Positions 12,085 through 23,756 of a DNA stretch of 64,000 nucleotides are shown piece by piece; position 1 is the first letter of the stretch, and every line of letters begins with the position of its first letter. Under the pieces are notes generated by a model. The model saw only the letters and a list, made by a program, of their open reading frames with translations, ran no database searches and was not told the origin of the DNA. The translations under genes and the position numbers were made by a program. The stretch spans positions 806,001 to 870,000 of the forward strand of contig NC_089445.1 in NCBI RefSeq assembly GCF_026210795.1, in the 5' to 3' direction. The DNA comes from Rhizophagus irregularis. Its lineage: Eukaryota; Glomeromycota; Glomeromycetes; Glomerales; Glomeraceae.

Positions 12085-13788
12085 ATCATATGATATTAGT
12101 AAATTATAAATGTGTAAATTAGATTATTTTGTATATTATACGTTAAAATATTAATTAATAATGAATTTAATTTTATTACTAGTTATTTCATAAAAAATTC
12201 GACTTTGCGAGTTCATATAATATACAATTACGCGTATCAACAGCGACAAATGCGTAAATGTTGTTGCGTTGCATTAATCAATAAATAACGATTTTCATTA
12301 TTTAAATTCAAAGCAGATAAAGTGGATTATCCGGGTTCATAACACTTAAAAGGAAAAGATCACAATAATAATATATACCAACTTTTGGGGATAGTAATAA
12401 AATGCAATGTTGCTGGGATAATTGATAATATTCTTTTATTCATCATTTACAAATGAAGAAAAGTTAATTAAACGCGATGCGAATTGCTCCTTAGTCTATA
12501 AACATTGATAAGGTATCACAAATGGGCGGTAATGGTGTTAAATTAAGTATATATTCGCCAATAACCGGTGTGCATCCTGTCCTAATTTTGTAATATTTAC
12601 TATTAACAAATTAGGCAATAATAAAATAAATTTATTAGGCCATAAAAACATCGAATTCATTCAACTTACATCATTAGACGTAACGTCGTAACGGCGTAAC
12701 GCTATACAGGTTTCGAATTATGATTTCTAGAAAAATTTTGCCACATAATATGTGTGACATGTCAATCACGAATTGGCTAACTTACAGTACTTTTGAGGTA
12801 AATAGATCTGATAGCGTATATCATTAAAGTACATTGTATTTACTTTTTGGGAAAATTTGACGAAAATTCTAGTTTTCTTTGTTCTCGATAGGTTCTTGAA
12901 CATTAACGTTAAGCGGGCTAGTTTTATTATTAAATACGGTAAGCATAATAAAGAAAAGACATCTTAGAATTTCTTTAAAACTATGTATTTGTAGAAAGTC
13001 ACGTGATAACCTAATTCGTAATTAAAGATCAACATTAAAAGAATTTTGGGTTAATACTTGAAAATTCATTTATTATGTAAAAAAATTTGTATAATATAAT
13101 ACAAAATCAAATTATATCACCAGTAAAAATTAATCCTTAAAAAATTAATTAAAACTAAAGGTCAATATATTAAATTAATACTTTATTTATTATTTTTATT
13201 AAGAATAATATCTTTTATAATTTTTAATAATATTTTCTAATAAAATTTGAAAAAAAATTGGAAAACAAAAAATATAAGATTCTACTAATAATAATATTTT
13301 ATTAATTCTAAAGACTTTAATGCAAAGTTTGTTAAAAAATTAAATAACTAAAAGTTTTGATGAAATATTTTCATTAACAATTAAAATATTAAATTATTAC
13401 TTATTATTATTGAAATAATTTACTATATAATATATAGAATTTACCAAATTTTATAATAATATATAGCATTATTTCAAGCTTAATTAATGAATTTTTATAA
13501 ATTTTATAATTTTAATAATAAATTAAAAGGTTTCTTTTTTTAAAAAGCTATATTTTTATTATAAAAAATTACTTTAGTTATACTGTATGTCTGTATTATA
13601 TTTCAGTAAATATTAAAGTTAAAAAAATAAAATTATTACTATTAATTTTTCTTATTAAAATAATATGAATTTTATTAAATTTGGATTATTAGTTTAACTA
13701 AAAATAAAAGTATATAATATAAAATTTTAAAAATACCTTTAAAATAAGCAATTTTTGAAAAATTTTATATAACCAAATAATTAAGGGT

Positions 13789-13932
13789 ATTGCTAAATAT
13801 TACCAGTGGTAATAATCACTGATGGTGAAATTATGATGTAATGCTAGCCAGTATTTTATTAGGGTTTAATTCTAGTCAAATATACATCATAATGCTGGTA
13901 TGATGATTATCATTACCAATGAACTTTAGCAA
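13789..13932. mobile_element. MITE-like inverted-repeat element, 144 bp
   Basis: The left arm begins ATTGCTAAA followed by TATTACCAGTGGTAATAATCA. The right arm, read in reverse complement, begins ATTGCTAAAGTTCATTGGTAATGATAATCA, and inner segments with TTATGATGTA also pair. The arms are about 50 bp and imperfect. There is no coding capacity. This is a non-autonomous DNA-transposon type of structure; the superfamily was not determined. Confidence 0.6.
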
Positions 13933-14696
13933 TTTACAATAATTAATAAGCAAATTTTAAAATATGATTTATATATAGATGGTTTAATAATTATATATTA
14001 TAAAAAGTTTTAAAAAAAATTTTATTTTATATATTTCTATTTTTAAAAAATCTATCAATTGAATTTCAATAAAATTTATATTATTAGATTTATTTTGATA
14101 AGAAAAATCCAATAATAATAAAATTATATTTTTAATATTAATATTAATTAAAATATTGCAAAAAATATGCTTTTCTTATTTAAACTATCTGAATTATATT
14201 AATATTATTTAGGATCTTATTTAAATTTTATATTATTTTATAATATTTATCCAATAAAATTATAGATTAAATAATATATAAAGTTTGAAATATTAAATAT
14301 AATTTTTATTATAATAATTATTCAGAATTTTATTAAACCTATATATATTAACTTAATTTTTATAATTTAAAAATAAAATTTATTTTATAATGCTACTAAC
14401 TTTCAAGTTTCCTTTTTTTATTTACTAATTTCAAAGTATATTTTAAGTATTTTTATTATTAATTTTTAAATCATTTTCTTTTATTAGTTTTTTTTGTAAT
14501 AAATATATTTTATAATATATTATTATAAATTATATTTTTTGTAATTTTTATAAAAATAGAATTTAACTATTAAAAACTAAAATATTAATATATAATTATA
14601 CTATTTGATTAACTTTTACTAAAAGTTTATTGAAATTTTCAATTTTTAGAAATAACTTTTTAAATAAAAATTCATCAAAGACTTATTATAATAAAT

Positions 14697-14838
14697 ACCA
14701 TATTTGCCCGAAAATAAGCAACAAGTTTTTTTGCACATAATGCTGGCCAAGTTTTGATAATGTGGGCCAAAATTTGTTATAATGCGGGCCATGTTGCTTA
14801 TTTTTGGTGATTGCTTATTTTCGGGCAAATACGGTAGG
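14697..14838. mobile_element. MITE with terminal TATTTGCCCGAAAATAAGCAA repeats
   Basis: The sequence TATTTGCCCGAAAATAAGCA near 14700 is repeated exactly as its reverse complement near 14812-14832, preceded outside by ACCA or ACCG. The core has two similar GGGCCA-containing segments. About 142 bp long, noncoding, with intact terminal repeats, so a recent insertion is plausible. Superfamily not determined. Confidence 0.7.
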
Positions 14839-15587
14839 TATTTCTTAAAAAAATTATTTTAATAATTGAAAATTTTATTGGACTTTTTAAAGTTAATTAT
14901 ATAGTAAACTTTTTATTAAAAAAAAATACTACTGTATTATTAAAGAACATTATGCGCATATACTCTTATATACTATATTTCAGATGATCAAAAAATGCTA
15001 ATGTAGCTACAATTCGGCTTCATTGACCAGAATCAATTATGATAAATACACTCAAAGGAATAATATAATTGTATAAATGTTTTAATTTAATTATAAAAAA
15101 ATTATATATTTTCATAAGATTATTGAGCCAATCATATTCCGTACTGTACGGCCTTAATTTGTACAAAAGTTTGTACAGTACAGTATAGCACTTATGTTAA
15201 ATTTACTACCGTTTTTTTTAAGATTACCTCTGATTATTTACCGGTAATAGATTTATACATTGGTCATATTATTTAATTTCATTTCTAAAATAGGCAATAG
15301 AAAAATGAAACATAGGAGGTTGTGTTCACATGAAAGGAACACCAAACGTTCAGGAGAGTGCAGAAATTAAATTATTTATTGTGTTTTCCTATTTTTGTTA
15401 AATTGTTATTTTATTCTAGAATAAAATTTTGTTTTTATCCAGCTATTTCTTAAACATATTTTAATCGAATATTAAATCTTAAAAATCTAACTAATATTGG
15501 GCAAAAAAATTTGAGGAAAAATTTTATTATTTTTATTTATAAAGAATAGATTATCAGCTTGGCGTCCTAGAAGTCCTGGACTCTGAT

Positions 15588-15653
15588 GACCCAGTCATGT
15601 CACGTGATAATTTCATTGTTTGAGTCCTTATGGTAATTTTCAATGACTGGGTC
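15588..15653. repeat. Short hairpin
   Basis: GACCCAGTCAT at 15588-15598 pairs with ATGACTGGGTC at 15643-15653, with further weak pairing outside. It lies in the upstream part of unit B, has no coding potential, and its role is unknown. Confidence 0.45.
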
Positions 15654-16779
15654 TAAAAATTGTAACATTCTAGAAAAATAGCTGCATTTTCAAGATGATA
15701 TCATAAGTACAAGAATTTACAGACACCTAGTCATTTTTTACTCCTTGCCAAGAGCACGGAACATTCGATAAACTTGGCGATAAAGCTCAAATAAGATAAA
15801 AAGTATGTCATTAGTTTCGGTGCACTGTATCAGCCAATTGAACTCTGGTCAGTTAGAATCTGTTAAAAGTCTAAAATATTAATTCCGGTCACGATAAATT
15901 GACATCAGTCGCAACCTTGCCCTATAAAAAATTTTTATCCGAATATTTCCATAAAAATTCCGTGAAAATGATACATTCACGGAAAAAACATGGAAATATA
16001 AACCCGGATCAACATGTCACTAAGAATTAATTGAATTTGTTTCGATCTATATGATACGAATGTCAATGTGATGCGAATGAACAGTCATATTATTGTTCGT
16101 TTCTAATGTTTGTGTTACTGATTAATTGGTATGACCTAATATCTTAATATTATACATTCAATAACCATTTTATAATGATGAAGAGAATGGCGAAGTCTGA
16201 GTTAAGAATATTTCAATTTCAGAAAGATTATAAATAGATTTTCTATTGTATCCATAATGTAGGACGCGAATTTATTGTTAAATGATTTTTAAGATAGTAT
16301 AAAAAATTTTTTCATATCGAAAGTTTTTATAATTAGATTAAAGTTTTTTTTTGTTTCTAAACAACTAATGATAATTGAAAATTTAATAACATAATTCTTT
16401 TATTTAGTTATTTATGTGTTACAAAGAGTCTAATTAAAGAATATTCGATCAAATATTTACACAACAATAAAAAAAAAATAATAAAATAGAAGATTCGGAC
16501 CTTAAATTCCTAAATATACTTACTGTACAATACATACATTTGTGTGTAGTATTGTACATTATTATTTATCAATGAAATCGATAAACAACAATGAAGCTCA
16601 GCCTAATTTGTCTAAACTTATTGGATCTAAATCTATAAATACCTGGACAAAATTCGTTTGAAAAAAAAAGCGAAAATAAAAAGATAAAAAACAAAAAAAA
16701 TTTAACCCATTATAATAAACTAATCATATTCCTTAAATTTCTTTAGTTTTTTTTTTGTTTTAAAAGAAAAGAAAGCAAA

Positions 16780-17574
16780 ATGTCAAGTATAAGAGATGAA
16801 AGTGGACAATCTCCTACAACAGCTACATCAACAAATCAACAAATAAATTTGACTAAAAAAGAAAAATTGATAATTTTATTTAGAATTATATTAATGTTAT
16901 TCTTTGATATCGTTTTACCACTTGTCCTTTATTATGTTCTTAAAAACTATATGTTAGAAGTCTGGGCACTTACTATATCAGGAGTTCCACCGTTCCTTGT
17001 TGTTATTTATGGACTTATAACCAAAAGGCGTATAGATATTTTGGGAGCATTAATAATAATGGGTTTTATCGTTACTGGTATCGTGGCATCATTAAAAAGA
17101 GATGCTCGGATTCAATTATTACGAGAATCAGCAGTTACGGGTACTATCGGTTTGGTATTCCTCATTTCTTTGCTCCCAATCAAGATTGGTTCCTCCCAAA
17201 TTCGGCCGATGTCATACTATTTTGCTAGAGATATGCAAACTGGCGGATCCTTTGGTTCATCTTCAAAAAAGAATAAAGATGTAACAAATGATATTAACGA
17301 ACGTTGGGAAAGATTATGGAACGACAACGCTGTATTTCGACGCGGATATAGGGTTTTGACGGCTCTTTGGGGAGTTGGTTTTGTTCTTGAAGCCCCCATC
17401 CGTATTATAATTATTTTTAAAGCTCCAACAGTTGAACGTGCCTTTTTTTGGACAAACATAGTAACTTACTCTTGGTTAGGTGTCATGATTCTACTCGACG
17501 CAATTTACAATAGATGGTTTAAAAAACAAATTCCTAAAGGAGAACCAACTGCTGCTAATCAAACTTCAGTATAA
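16780..17574 (+). CDS. Six-helix integral membrane protein, tandem family copy 2
   Basis: An intact, intronless gene of 264 residues. A hydrophilic N-terminus of about 30 residues (MSSIRDESGQSP) is followed by about six hydrophobic helices at roughly 31-52, 60-80, 86-107, 118-138, 188-212 and 224-246. The most conserved stretch is RESAVTGTIGLVFLISLLP followed by RPMSYYFARDMQTGGS. This resembles the RES-hVTGxIGL / RPhhFYhA pattern of small bacterial membrane proteins of the VC0807 type, a tentative match from memory. Substrate and role are unknown. The neighbours are two paralogues, one broken, in duplicated blocks. Bacterial origin by transfer is possible but not shown. The start is the first ATG, conserved with the other copies. 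Confidence 0.85.
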   Translation: MSSIRDESGQSPTTATSTNQQINLTKKEKLIILFRIILMLFFDIVLPLVLYYVLKNYMLEVWALTISGVPPFLVVIYGLITKRRIDILGALIIMGFIVTGIVASLKRDARIQLLRESAVTGTIGLVFLISLLPIKIGSSQIRPMSYYFARDMQTGGSFGSSSKKNKDVTNDINERWERLWNDNAVFRRGYRVLTALWGVGFVLEAPIRIIIIFKAPTVERAFFWTNIVTYSWLGVMILLDAIYNRWFKKQIPKGEPTAANQTSV

Positions 17575-18588
17575 TAATAAGATAAAGATAATTATATAAT
17601 TACTCTTTATAATTTATACAATTATACATATTATACTGTACATATAGAATTATATACATATACATATATATACTTCATGCAAGTTTAAATTAATTATATT
17701 ATAGACATGTAAATTAGAAAATTGAATTCTCATATATTTTATATATTTAATTGTTAAAATATTAAATAAAGGATTTATAATTTATTAAATACCGTAATTC
17801 AAAAATTTTTGATTAACATGACAGAAATCGTTATGTAAAAATTCGAAATTCGACTTTGCGGTTTCGTTCAATATACAGTTGCGTGTATAAACAGGTTAAA
17901 TGCACACATATTAAATAAATGCTATGTAAACTGAAGGTAAGGGTATTGGCGTTGCATTAATCAATAAATTATTTACATTCTTAAATTCAAAACGATAAAA
18001 CAGGATTATGGATTGTAACACTGAAAAGAAGATATTTACGTTTAATTTTGTAATATTTATTTACAAACTAGGAAATAATAAAATTAATTTTTTAGACCAT
18101 GAAACGTCAAATTCTTTAACTAGATATAGTATGGAATTTTTACGTCATGGGGTTCTATTGCTTCTAGAAAAATTTGCCACATGTATGACATGCCAATCAC
18201 CAATTAACTAATGATATGAAAATTTACTTTTTGAGATGAATAATATTAAAATCTATCATTAAAATATAAACTATTATGTATTATTCTTTGGAAAAATTCG
18301 ACGAAACAGGACTTAAATGTAACAATAGATTTATTTATAAATTCTTTTGTACTCGATGACATAATTATCTAAATTTTCATCTTAGAATTACATTAAATAT
18401 TATTATTATCAATTATTTATATAATATTATTTAGTTTGTATATATCGTGAATTTTCTTTTATTATTCCGTTTTCCGTTTAAAATTATCCTAGCAAGTTGA
18501 CGAGTTGAAATGGCATTATTTTCGCCTCAAATTAATAAATCATTGTTAACCTACGTACAGTATTTCCATTACTGTAATGTAATTGTGC

Positions 18589-18775
18589 GATCCTGAAGAT
18601 TTTGCGGAATTATCTTTAATTCATACAAATCAAACCAAGAGCTATTTTATTACGAAATGAGCAATTCCCATTTTAAATTTATAATCAAATAATTGAGAAT
18701 TTGGATATACTGTAAAAAAAAAATTGCTCAAAAATATTAAAAATATTTCACCTATGTTAGAATCTTGTAAATTGT
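18589..18775 (+). pseudogene. Decayed duplicate of the nitrate reductase 3' end
   Basis: Segments here match exon 3 of the nitrate reductase at 8929-9195 in order: GATCCTGA-GAT, GAATTATCTTTAAT, TTTTATTACGAAATGAG, AAAAATATTTCACCT and CCTATGTTAGAATCTTGTA, with internal deletions between them. There is no long open frame. The relic sits at the head of duplication unit C, just as the true gene end sits at the head of unit A. A further weak piece near 18800 (GGAATATTGCAATG) may also derive from this exon but lies out of order. Confidence 0.8.
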
Positions 18776-19352
18776 AATAACTGAGTTATAATTCAATCAT
18801 TAGGAATATTGCAATGACCAATAGGAATTAATACTACTAATACTGATTTTAATATTGGATGTCTCACAAAAATATATTCTTGAACAATAACAAATTTTAA
18901 ACTTTCGAGATTTACGCCAAGTATGATTATACAGTAAGAAAAATTTTCTAGAATAGGCAATAAAAAAAATGAAACATAGGAGGTCGTGTCACATAATATG
19001 ATAAGTCGCAGACAATCACAGAAGGAGAGGAGATGCATTTTATGCAGAATACAAATTATAAATTTATTTTTCATTTGTTGAATGTTAAATTTTTTTCTCG
19101 ATAGATTTCCTAAAAAATGTGCGTTCTATTTATATCATCACCTTAAACTAAATAAAGTCATCATGATCATTTGTTTCAAAAAATCTTTGTTATCCGTCAA
19201 TGTTTTATTGTTGCACGATCGTCACGTGCCTTGCGTAGATTAATAGTCCTTCGTTACACTTAGAACTAATAAAGATAATTAATAAAGGAATGGGACCCAA
19301 CACCCAAGGAACAGACCACATCATGTGATGTTACATAACAATACCCTTGCCT

Positions 19353-19945
19353 TTCCTGAATATACGTTTTCCCAAGTCAATTACCTGAATGTCAATTTCT
19401 CAAACTGGATCCTTTCCTGAAACATATCAATTTCCCGAATCCTGAATCCCAATATCCTGAATCCTAAATATTCTGAATTCCAATATCCCATATACTGTAA
19501 ATTGTTGTTTTCAAACTTTTTAAATAATTTTGTAGAATAAATTTTGTGCCATAATAAACATTGTTATAATTTGTTTTTGAATAGTACTTATATAATAATA
19601 TTGTAATAATAATAACTTCATTAGAACATACAAAAATTATTTACGAAAGAAACGCGAAATGAACAAATTTATCGTTCAAATAAAATAAGAAGTTAACACT
19701 TTAAAAAAAAACACCCCAGTTTACCGTAACCGAGAAATTAATGTCGAAAAATATTTCACCAAAAATTTTGATCTTCTTTCCCTTGATAATGAATAAAAAA
19801 ATTTAAAAATTAAAATTCTGACTGGTTTTGTATCAAATATGCCCATCTGGCATGAGATTCAGGAAATTGTATGTTTCAGATTCGGGAAATTGACATTCAG
19901 GTAATTGACTTAAGAGCTATGTTTGGGAAAATAGCATCCAGAAAT
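19353..19945. mobile_element. Inverted-repeat element (MITE-like), about 590 bp
   Basis: AGTCAATTACCTGAATGTCA and following TTTC at 19375-19399 recurs as the reverse complement at 19886-19911. Pairing extends outward through TTTCCTG and TTTTCCCA motifs and inward through CCTGAAACAT, giving arms of about 90 bp. The core is AT-rich with no transposase. A related element seems to lie at 62216-62798. Confidence 0.6.
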
Positions 19946-20265
19946 CGTACTGTAATCATCAGATACAGTATCAGATACAGTACAGTATATACGTCATACG
20001 TGTAATTAACGGTCTCATCAAGTTTTCAAAGGTTTGCACCGTTGCATTCTAGAGTTGAGCCTGTCCAATGAGTCATTAGTAATTTTTGGTACTTCAAAAC
20101 GGTAGGCAAAAACTGAATGCACTTTCAACTTATTTAATTATCATAAATACACGTATTTAAAAGAAAATGGGTAAGCCGTAAAATAATTATTACTTACTCA
20201 ACACCAGCATTAAAGAAAACGACAACAAAATTGATTAGTCGAATATTAATAAAATTTTACTTGCT

Positions 20266-20583
20266 GTGAAAAAGCCATTTTCTCGTTCAACTTTATCAAC
20301 GACTCTACGCAATAGGAGGAGTCACGCTGGCTGTGTTCTACAGGCTCAGAACTGGAAGGCACAATATAGAAATACACAAAACCAGGTGCAGGTGCGCAAC
20401 CAGAATATTTTTAATTTACAACGGCAAATAATTGCATTACAAAACAATCCTCCAAACATGCTACTTAAAGTATCACCCTTTGAGCGTACCTATATTATAA
20501 GACCGGGTGCTTTAGACGGCAATAAAGAAGTCACAAATGTTGTTGTAAACGAATATAAGTTCTCGGATAATTTGTTAAATTGA
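20266..20583 (+). CDS. Uncharacterised coiled-coil fragment, probably not a complete gene
   Basis: An open frame of about 105 codons has a biased, protein-like composition: a basic start, a Gln/Asn-rich helical stretch with heptad-like spacing (QVRNQNIFNLQRQIIALQNN), then PPNM and a short C-terminal part. No ATG opens it (the frame begins at a GTG), so it is either a 3' exon or a gene fragment. I do not recognise the family. It lies inside duplication unit C but has no counterpart in A or B, so it probably arrived separately. Confidence 0.3.
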   Translation: MKKPFSRSTLSTTLRNRRSHAGCVLQAQNWKAQYRNTQNQVQVRNQNIFNLQRQIIALQNNPPNMLLKVSPFERTYIIRPGALDGNKEVTNVVVNEYKFSDNLLN

Positions 20584-20979
20584 CACCGGCCGGAAGATAA
20601 AGATTTATTAAAATGAATATTATTTATACGACTAGTATTTTATGGGGAGGGCTAAAATGAATTTTACCATATAGTTTCCATTGAACGTGCTAATAGTTTT
20701 TTAAGATATAATTTTAATAATTGAACCAAGACATTAAAAATTCGATTTTTAGGGGGATGAAATATGATTCATGAAATATAAGAATGCAATATGTACAGGA
20801 GTACATTAATATATAGTACGCATAGTACGCATAAGACTTTTACATTTTGCGTGTATACAAATTTTTTGAATTATCACTGGTGTATATTTTCAATTGGTAT
20901 GACCGATATTTTATATCATTATCATTCTATAATGGATATGTTAATATAATGAGTTTAGATCCGCGATTAATTTTTTTTT

Positions 20980-21460
20980 TATTTTCTCTTAAAGGAATGG
21001 TGAAAATCGGAGTTTTCAAAACTCCTTGTTTAGAATTGATATATCAGTTGCAGAAATGTTAATTAAACAATTATAAATAGGTTCTCTATTATGTAGGACG
21101 CGAATTATATTTATCGATGATAGTTATTTGTCAAAATTCAAAAAAAAATTCTCTTAAAGGAATGGTGAAGTCGGAGTTTTCCAACCTCCTTGTTTAGAGT
21201 TGATATATCAGTTGCAGGAATGTTAATTTAAACATAAATATTACACGATGTACTCGATGTAGGACGCGAATTACATTTATCGATGATAGTTATTTGTCAA
21301 AATTCAAAAAAATTTTCTCTTAAAGGAATTGTGAAGTCGGAGTTTTCAAACTCCTTGTTTAGAGTTGATATATCAGTAGTTGCAGGAATATTAATTTAAA
21401 CATAAATAGATTATCTATTATTTACACGATGTACTCGATGTAGGACGCGAGATAGATAAT
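20980..21460. repeat. Three tandem copies of a roughly 165-bp segment
   Basis: Each copy opens with TTCTCTTAAAGGAAT, continues with GAGTTTTC, CTCCTTGTTTAGA, TTGATATATCAGT, and ends with TGTAGGACGCGA. Copies begin near 20986, 21150 and 21318. Units A and B each hold a single diverged copy (near 10590 and 16185), so the expansion is local to unit C and lies upstream of the intact third membrane-protein gene. Confidence 0.8.
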
Positions 21461-22156
21461 TATTCAAAAAAAAAAAATGTTTTATTAGATTTTTTGTAAT
21501 CCAAAATTGGTTTCTATATTCCTTTCATGGTTGACCCCTACATGGCTAGTAGAAGTTTGATAATCATACTTTTTTTTTTTAACAATATTTTTTGGAAATT
21601 ATATTTTTAGTGATATCGTTTTGGAAAATCTTGAAATCTTGTCAAACTCCCAGCCACACATGTGATTGACAATGAGTAATACAAATTAGTATTCTTTCAC
21701 ACACTAGAAAAAAATGAAACGATAACAAATCTCGATCATTTCCTTTTTTCATAAAGTGTGGCTAAATGCATCCAATCTTATTGTCGCATTTCGACATAGG
21801 GAGCACAGATTAATTAATTGAAACATTGTTGTTGCCAAGATTTTTATCGGTAAGTAACTACGGAGTTTAGATTCCACAAATACATTTTATGTAATACAAC
21901 TATTTATCAATGAAATTGAAATTGATAAATTAACCTTATTTTTCCAAATTCGCTAAAATTTAAAAATCTATAAATAAGTGGGACAAAGTTTTTTGAAAAA
22001 AAATAAAAAAATAAAAAAAAATAATAAAGAAAAATTGAAAACTTTTAAGCCATTATAATAAATCAATCATACTCTTCAAATCATTATTTTTTTTTTAAAA
22101 AAAAAAAGAAACGAAACAAAAAGTTTTTATTTTCAAACTTTTAAAAGAAAGCAAAA

Positions 22157-22981
22157 ATGTCAAGTGTAAAAAATGAAAGTGGACAATCTCCTTCAACAAC
22201 TACAGCACCAAATCAATATCCATATGAAGTGAAACTGACTAGAAAAGAAAAATTAATGGTTTATCTAAGAATTGGATTAATGTTATTCTTTGAAATCGCT
22301 TTACCACTTATCCTCTTTTATGTTCTTAAAAACTATATGAAAGAAATCTGGGCGCTTCTGATATCAGGTGTTCCACCGTTTCTTGTTGTTATTTATGGAA
22401 TTATAAGTAAAAGACGTATTGATATTTTGGGAGCTCTAATAATAATAAGTTTTATTGTCAGTGCTATCGTTGCATCATTAAAAAGCGATGCACGAGTTTA
22501 TTTATTACGAGAATCTGCAATTACGGGTACTATTGGTTTAACATTCCTCATTACTTTGATTCCAATTAAGTATGGTACTTTCCAAATGCGACCAATTATA
22601 TTTTATTTTGCTAAAGATATGCAAACTGGAGGATCCTTTGGCTATTCATCACCAAAAAGAAATAATTCAGGTTTAGCAGAGGAAATTTCAGAACGGTGGG
22701 AAATATATTGGAAAAAATATGCCATATTTCGACGCGGATTTATCTTTTTGACGGCTTTTTGGGGAATTGGTTTAGTTGTTGAAGTTCCCGCTCGTGTTAT
22801 AATTGTTCTCAACACTCCAACAACTGAACGTGCCGTTTTTTGGACAAACATAGTAACTTACTCTTGGTTAGGTGTATTGATCCTAGTCAACATCCTTTAC
22901 TCTAAATGGTTTAAAAAACAATGTAGAAAAATAATTGGTGAAGGAGAACGACAAACTGCTGCTAATCAAGCTTCAGTATAA
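22157..22981 (+). CDS. Six-helix integral membrane protein, tandem family copy 3
   Basis: An intact, intronless gene of 274 residues, clearly paralogous to the one at 16780: same MSSVKNESGQSPS start, same helix layout and conserved RESAITGTIGL then RPIIFYFAKDMQTGGS. Differences are spread along the protein and the reading frame is preserved, which suggests purifying selection rather than a fresh copy. It ends with AANQASV, matching AANQTSV of copy 2. Function and substrate are unknown. The upstream region holds the triplicated 165-bp segment, which could affect its expression. A tentative family resemblance is the bacterial VC0807 type. Confidence 0.85.
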   Translation: MSSVKNESGQSPSTTTAPNQYPYEVKLTRKEKLMVYLRIGLMLFFEIALPLILFYVLKNYMKEIWALLISGVPPFLVVIYGIISKRRIDILGALIIISFIVSAIVASLKSDARVYLLRESAITGTIGLTFLITLIPIKYGTFQMRPIIFYFAKDMQTGGSFGYSSPKRNNSGLAEEISERWEIYWKKYAIFRRGFIFLTAFWGIGLVVEVPARVIIVLNTPTTERAVFWTNIVTYSWLGVLILVNILYSKWFKKQCRKIIGEGERQTAANQASV

Positions 22982-23430
22982 TAATCAACATAGAATGTAT
23001 ATAAACATTTTTATTTTATAACTTCATACAAGTTTTAAAATGATGTAGTATATTAAGTTTAGAAATTGAACTCTTATTTTTACTGTATTTTAGAATATTA
23101 ATAAAGGATTTAAATTAAATTTAATTTTATTAAATATATTAAAATATTTCAGAATGATTTAATTGTAATCGTTACTTCTTTGTGACGATAAGTTACTATA
23201 TAAAGTCATCATAATATGCAACGTTTACTATATTTGATTAACATTCTAAAATTAGAAAAACAGGTAACGCGGATTATCCGACGGATCGTAACACTAGCAA
23301 TAATAAAACTGGAACAGCCACCCAGTTAAACCAATATTAGCTTGGACTGGTAAACAATTGACCTTCCCTCTAAATGGCGGGTTAAAAGGTAGAGTATATA
23401 TTCACCAATAGGTGTGCATTTCAAATTAGG

Positions 23431-23756
23431 GGTGTTCTAAAGCCATGTTCGATCATGTGATTTAACAATATAAATTGATAAATTATTTTTGAACTAAGAT
23501 TTATATTTTATATATAAACTTGAAAAATCATATTTTTAGCCTGCTTCTCAAGTTTACTTAAGGAGTAAAAAGTGTATTTTGAATAGTGTAGAATGAACGA
23601 TCATATCCAAAAATGGCTGGACAAAATGAATAAATCAAAAACGGTATTCAAAACCGATCTACGGAGCAGGCTAAAATACATCCACCATAATTGTTTTATT
23701 TGGAAAATTCGATTTTTTGAAAGTCACGTGATCGAACACGGCTTTAGACGGCCCCC
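23431..23756. mobile_element. hAT-like MITE with 8-bp target duplication
   Basis: Terminal repeats read GTTCTAAAGCCATGTTCGAT on the left and, in reverse complement, CGTCTAAAGCCGTGTTCGAT on the right, continuing with CA-GTGA. The element is flanked by AAATTAGG at 23423-23430 and 23757-23764. The matching position in unit A (near 12610) shows a single CAAATTAGG followed by AATAATAAAAT, the empty site. The 8-bp duplication suggests the hAT superfamily. There is no coding capacity. The exact first base of the terminal repeat is uncertain by one or two bases. Confidence 0.8.

Larger units (their letters stand above)
8929..12960. repeat. Segmental duplication unit A (3' end of nitrate reductase through membrane-protein pseudogene)
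   Basis: Anchors shared in order with units B and C include an ATGAAAC-AGGAG motif near 9370, a cluster around 10397 (ATGTCAATGTG), TGGTATGAC near 10497, GGACGCGAATTT near 10840, the membrane-protein gene, AATTCGACTTTGCG near 12197, GGATTATCCGG near 12323, and TTTTGCCACAT near 12736. Order and orientation are kept, so these are tandem copies of one block. About 130 bases at 10700-10835 are present only in this unit. Confidence 0.75.
12961..15229. other. Very AT-rich intergenic stretch with small inverted-repeat elements
   Basis: No coding region is supported. The composition is extremely AT-rich. Two inverted-repeat elements of roughly 140 bp lie in it (13789-13932 and 14697-14838). It separates duplication unit A from unit B and has no clear counterpart in the other units. 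Confidence 0.6.
15230..18330. repeat. Segmental duplication unit B
   Basis: This is the second copy of the block described for unit A. It starts after the nitrate reductase end (TAATAGATTTATACAT near 15246 matches 9286) and contains the GAAACATAGGAGG motif near 15308, the GGACGCGAATTT motif near 16262, an intact membrane-protein gene, AATTCGACTTTGCG near 17857 and TTTGCCACATG near 18171. It carries no recognisable nitrate reductase coding remnant. Confidence 0.72.

Noticed and set aside
14646-14828. Minus-strand open frame of 60 codons
   Set aside because: It covers the MITE at 14697-14838 and consists of its repeat sequence.
18793-19074. Minus-strand open frame of 93 codons
   Set aside because: It lies in duplicated noncoding sequence that is not open in the other units.
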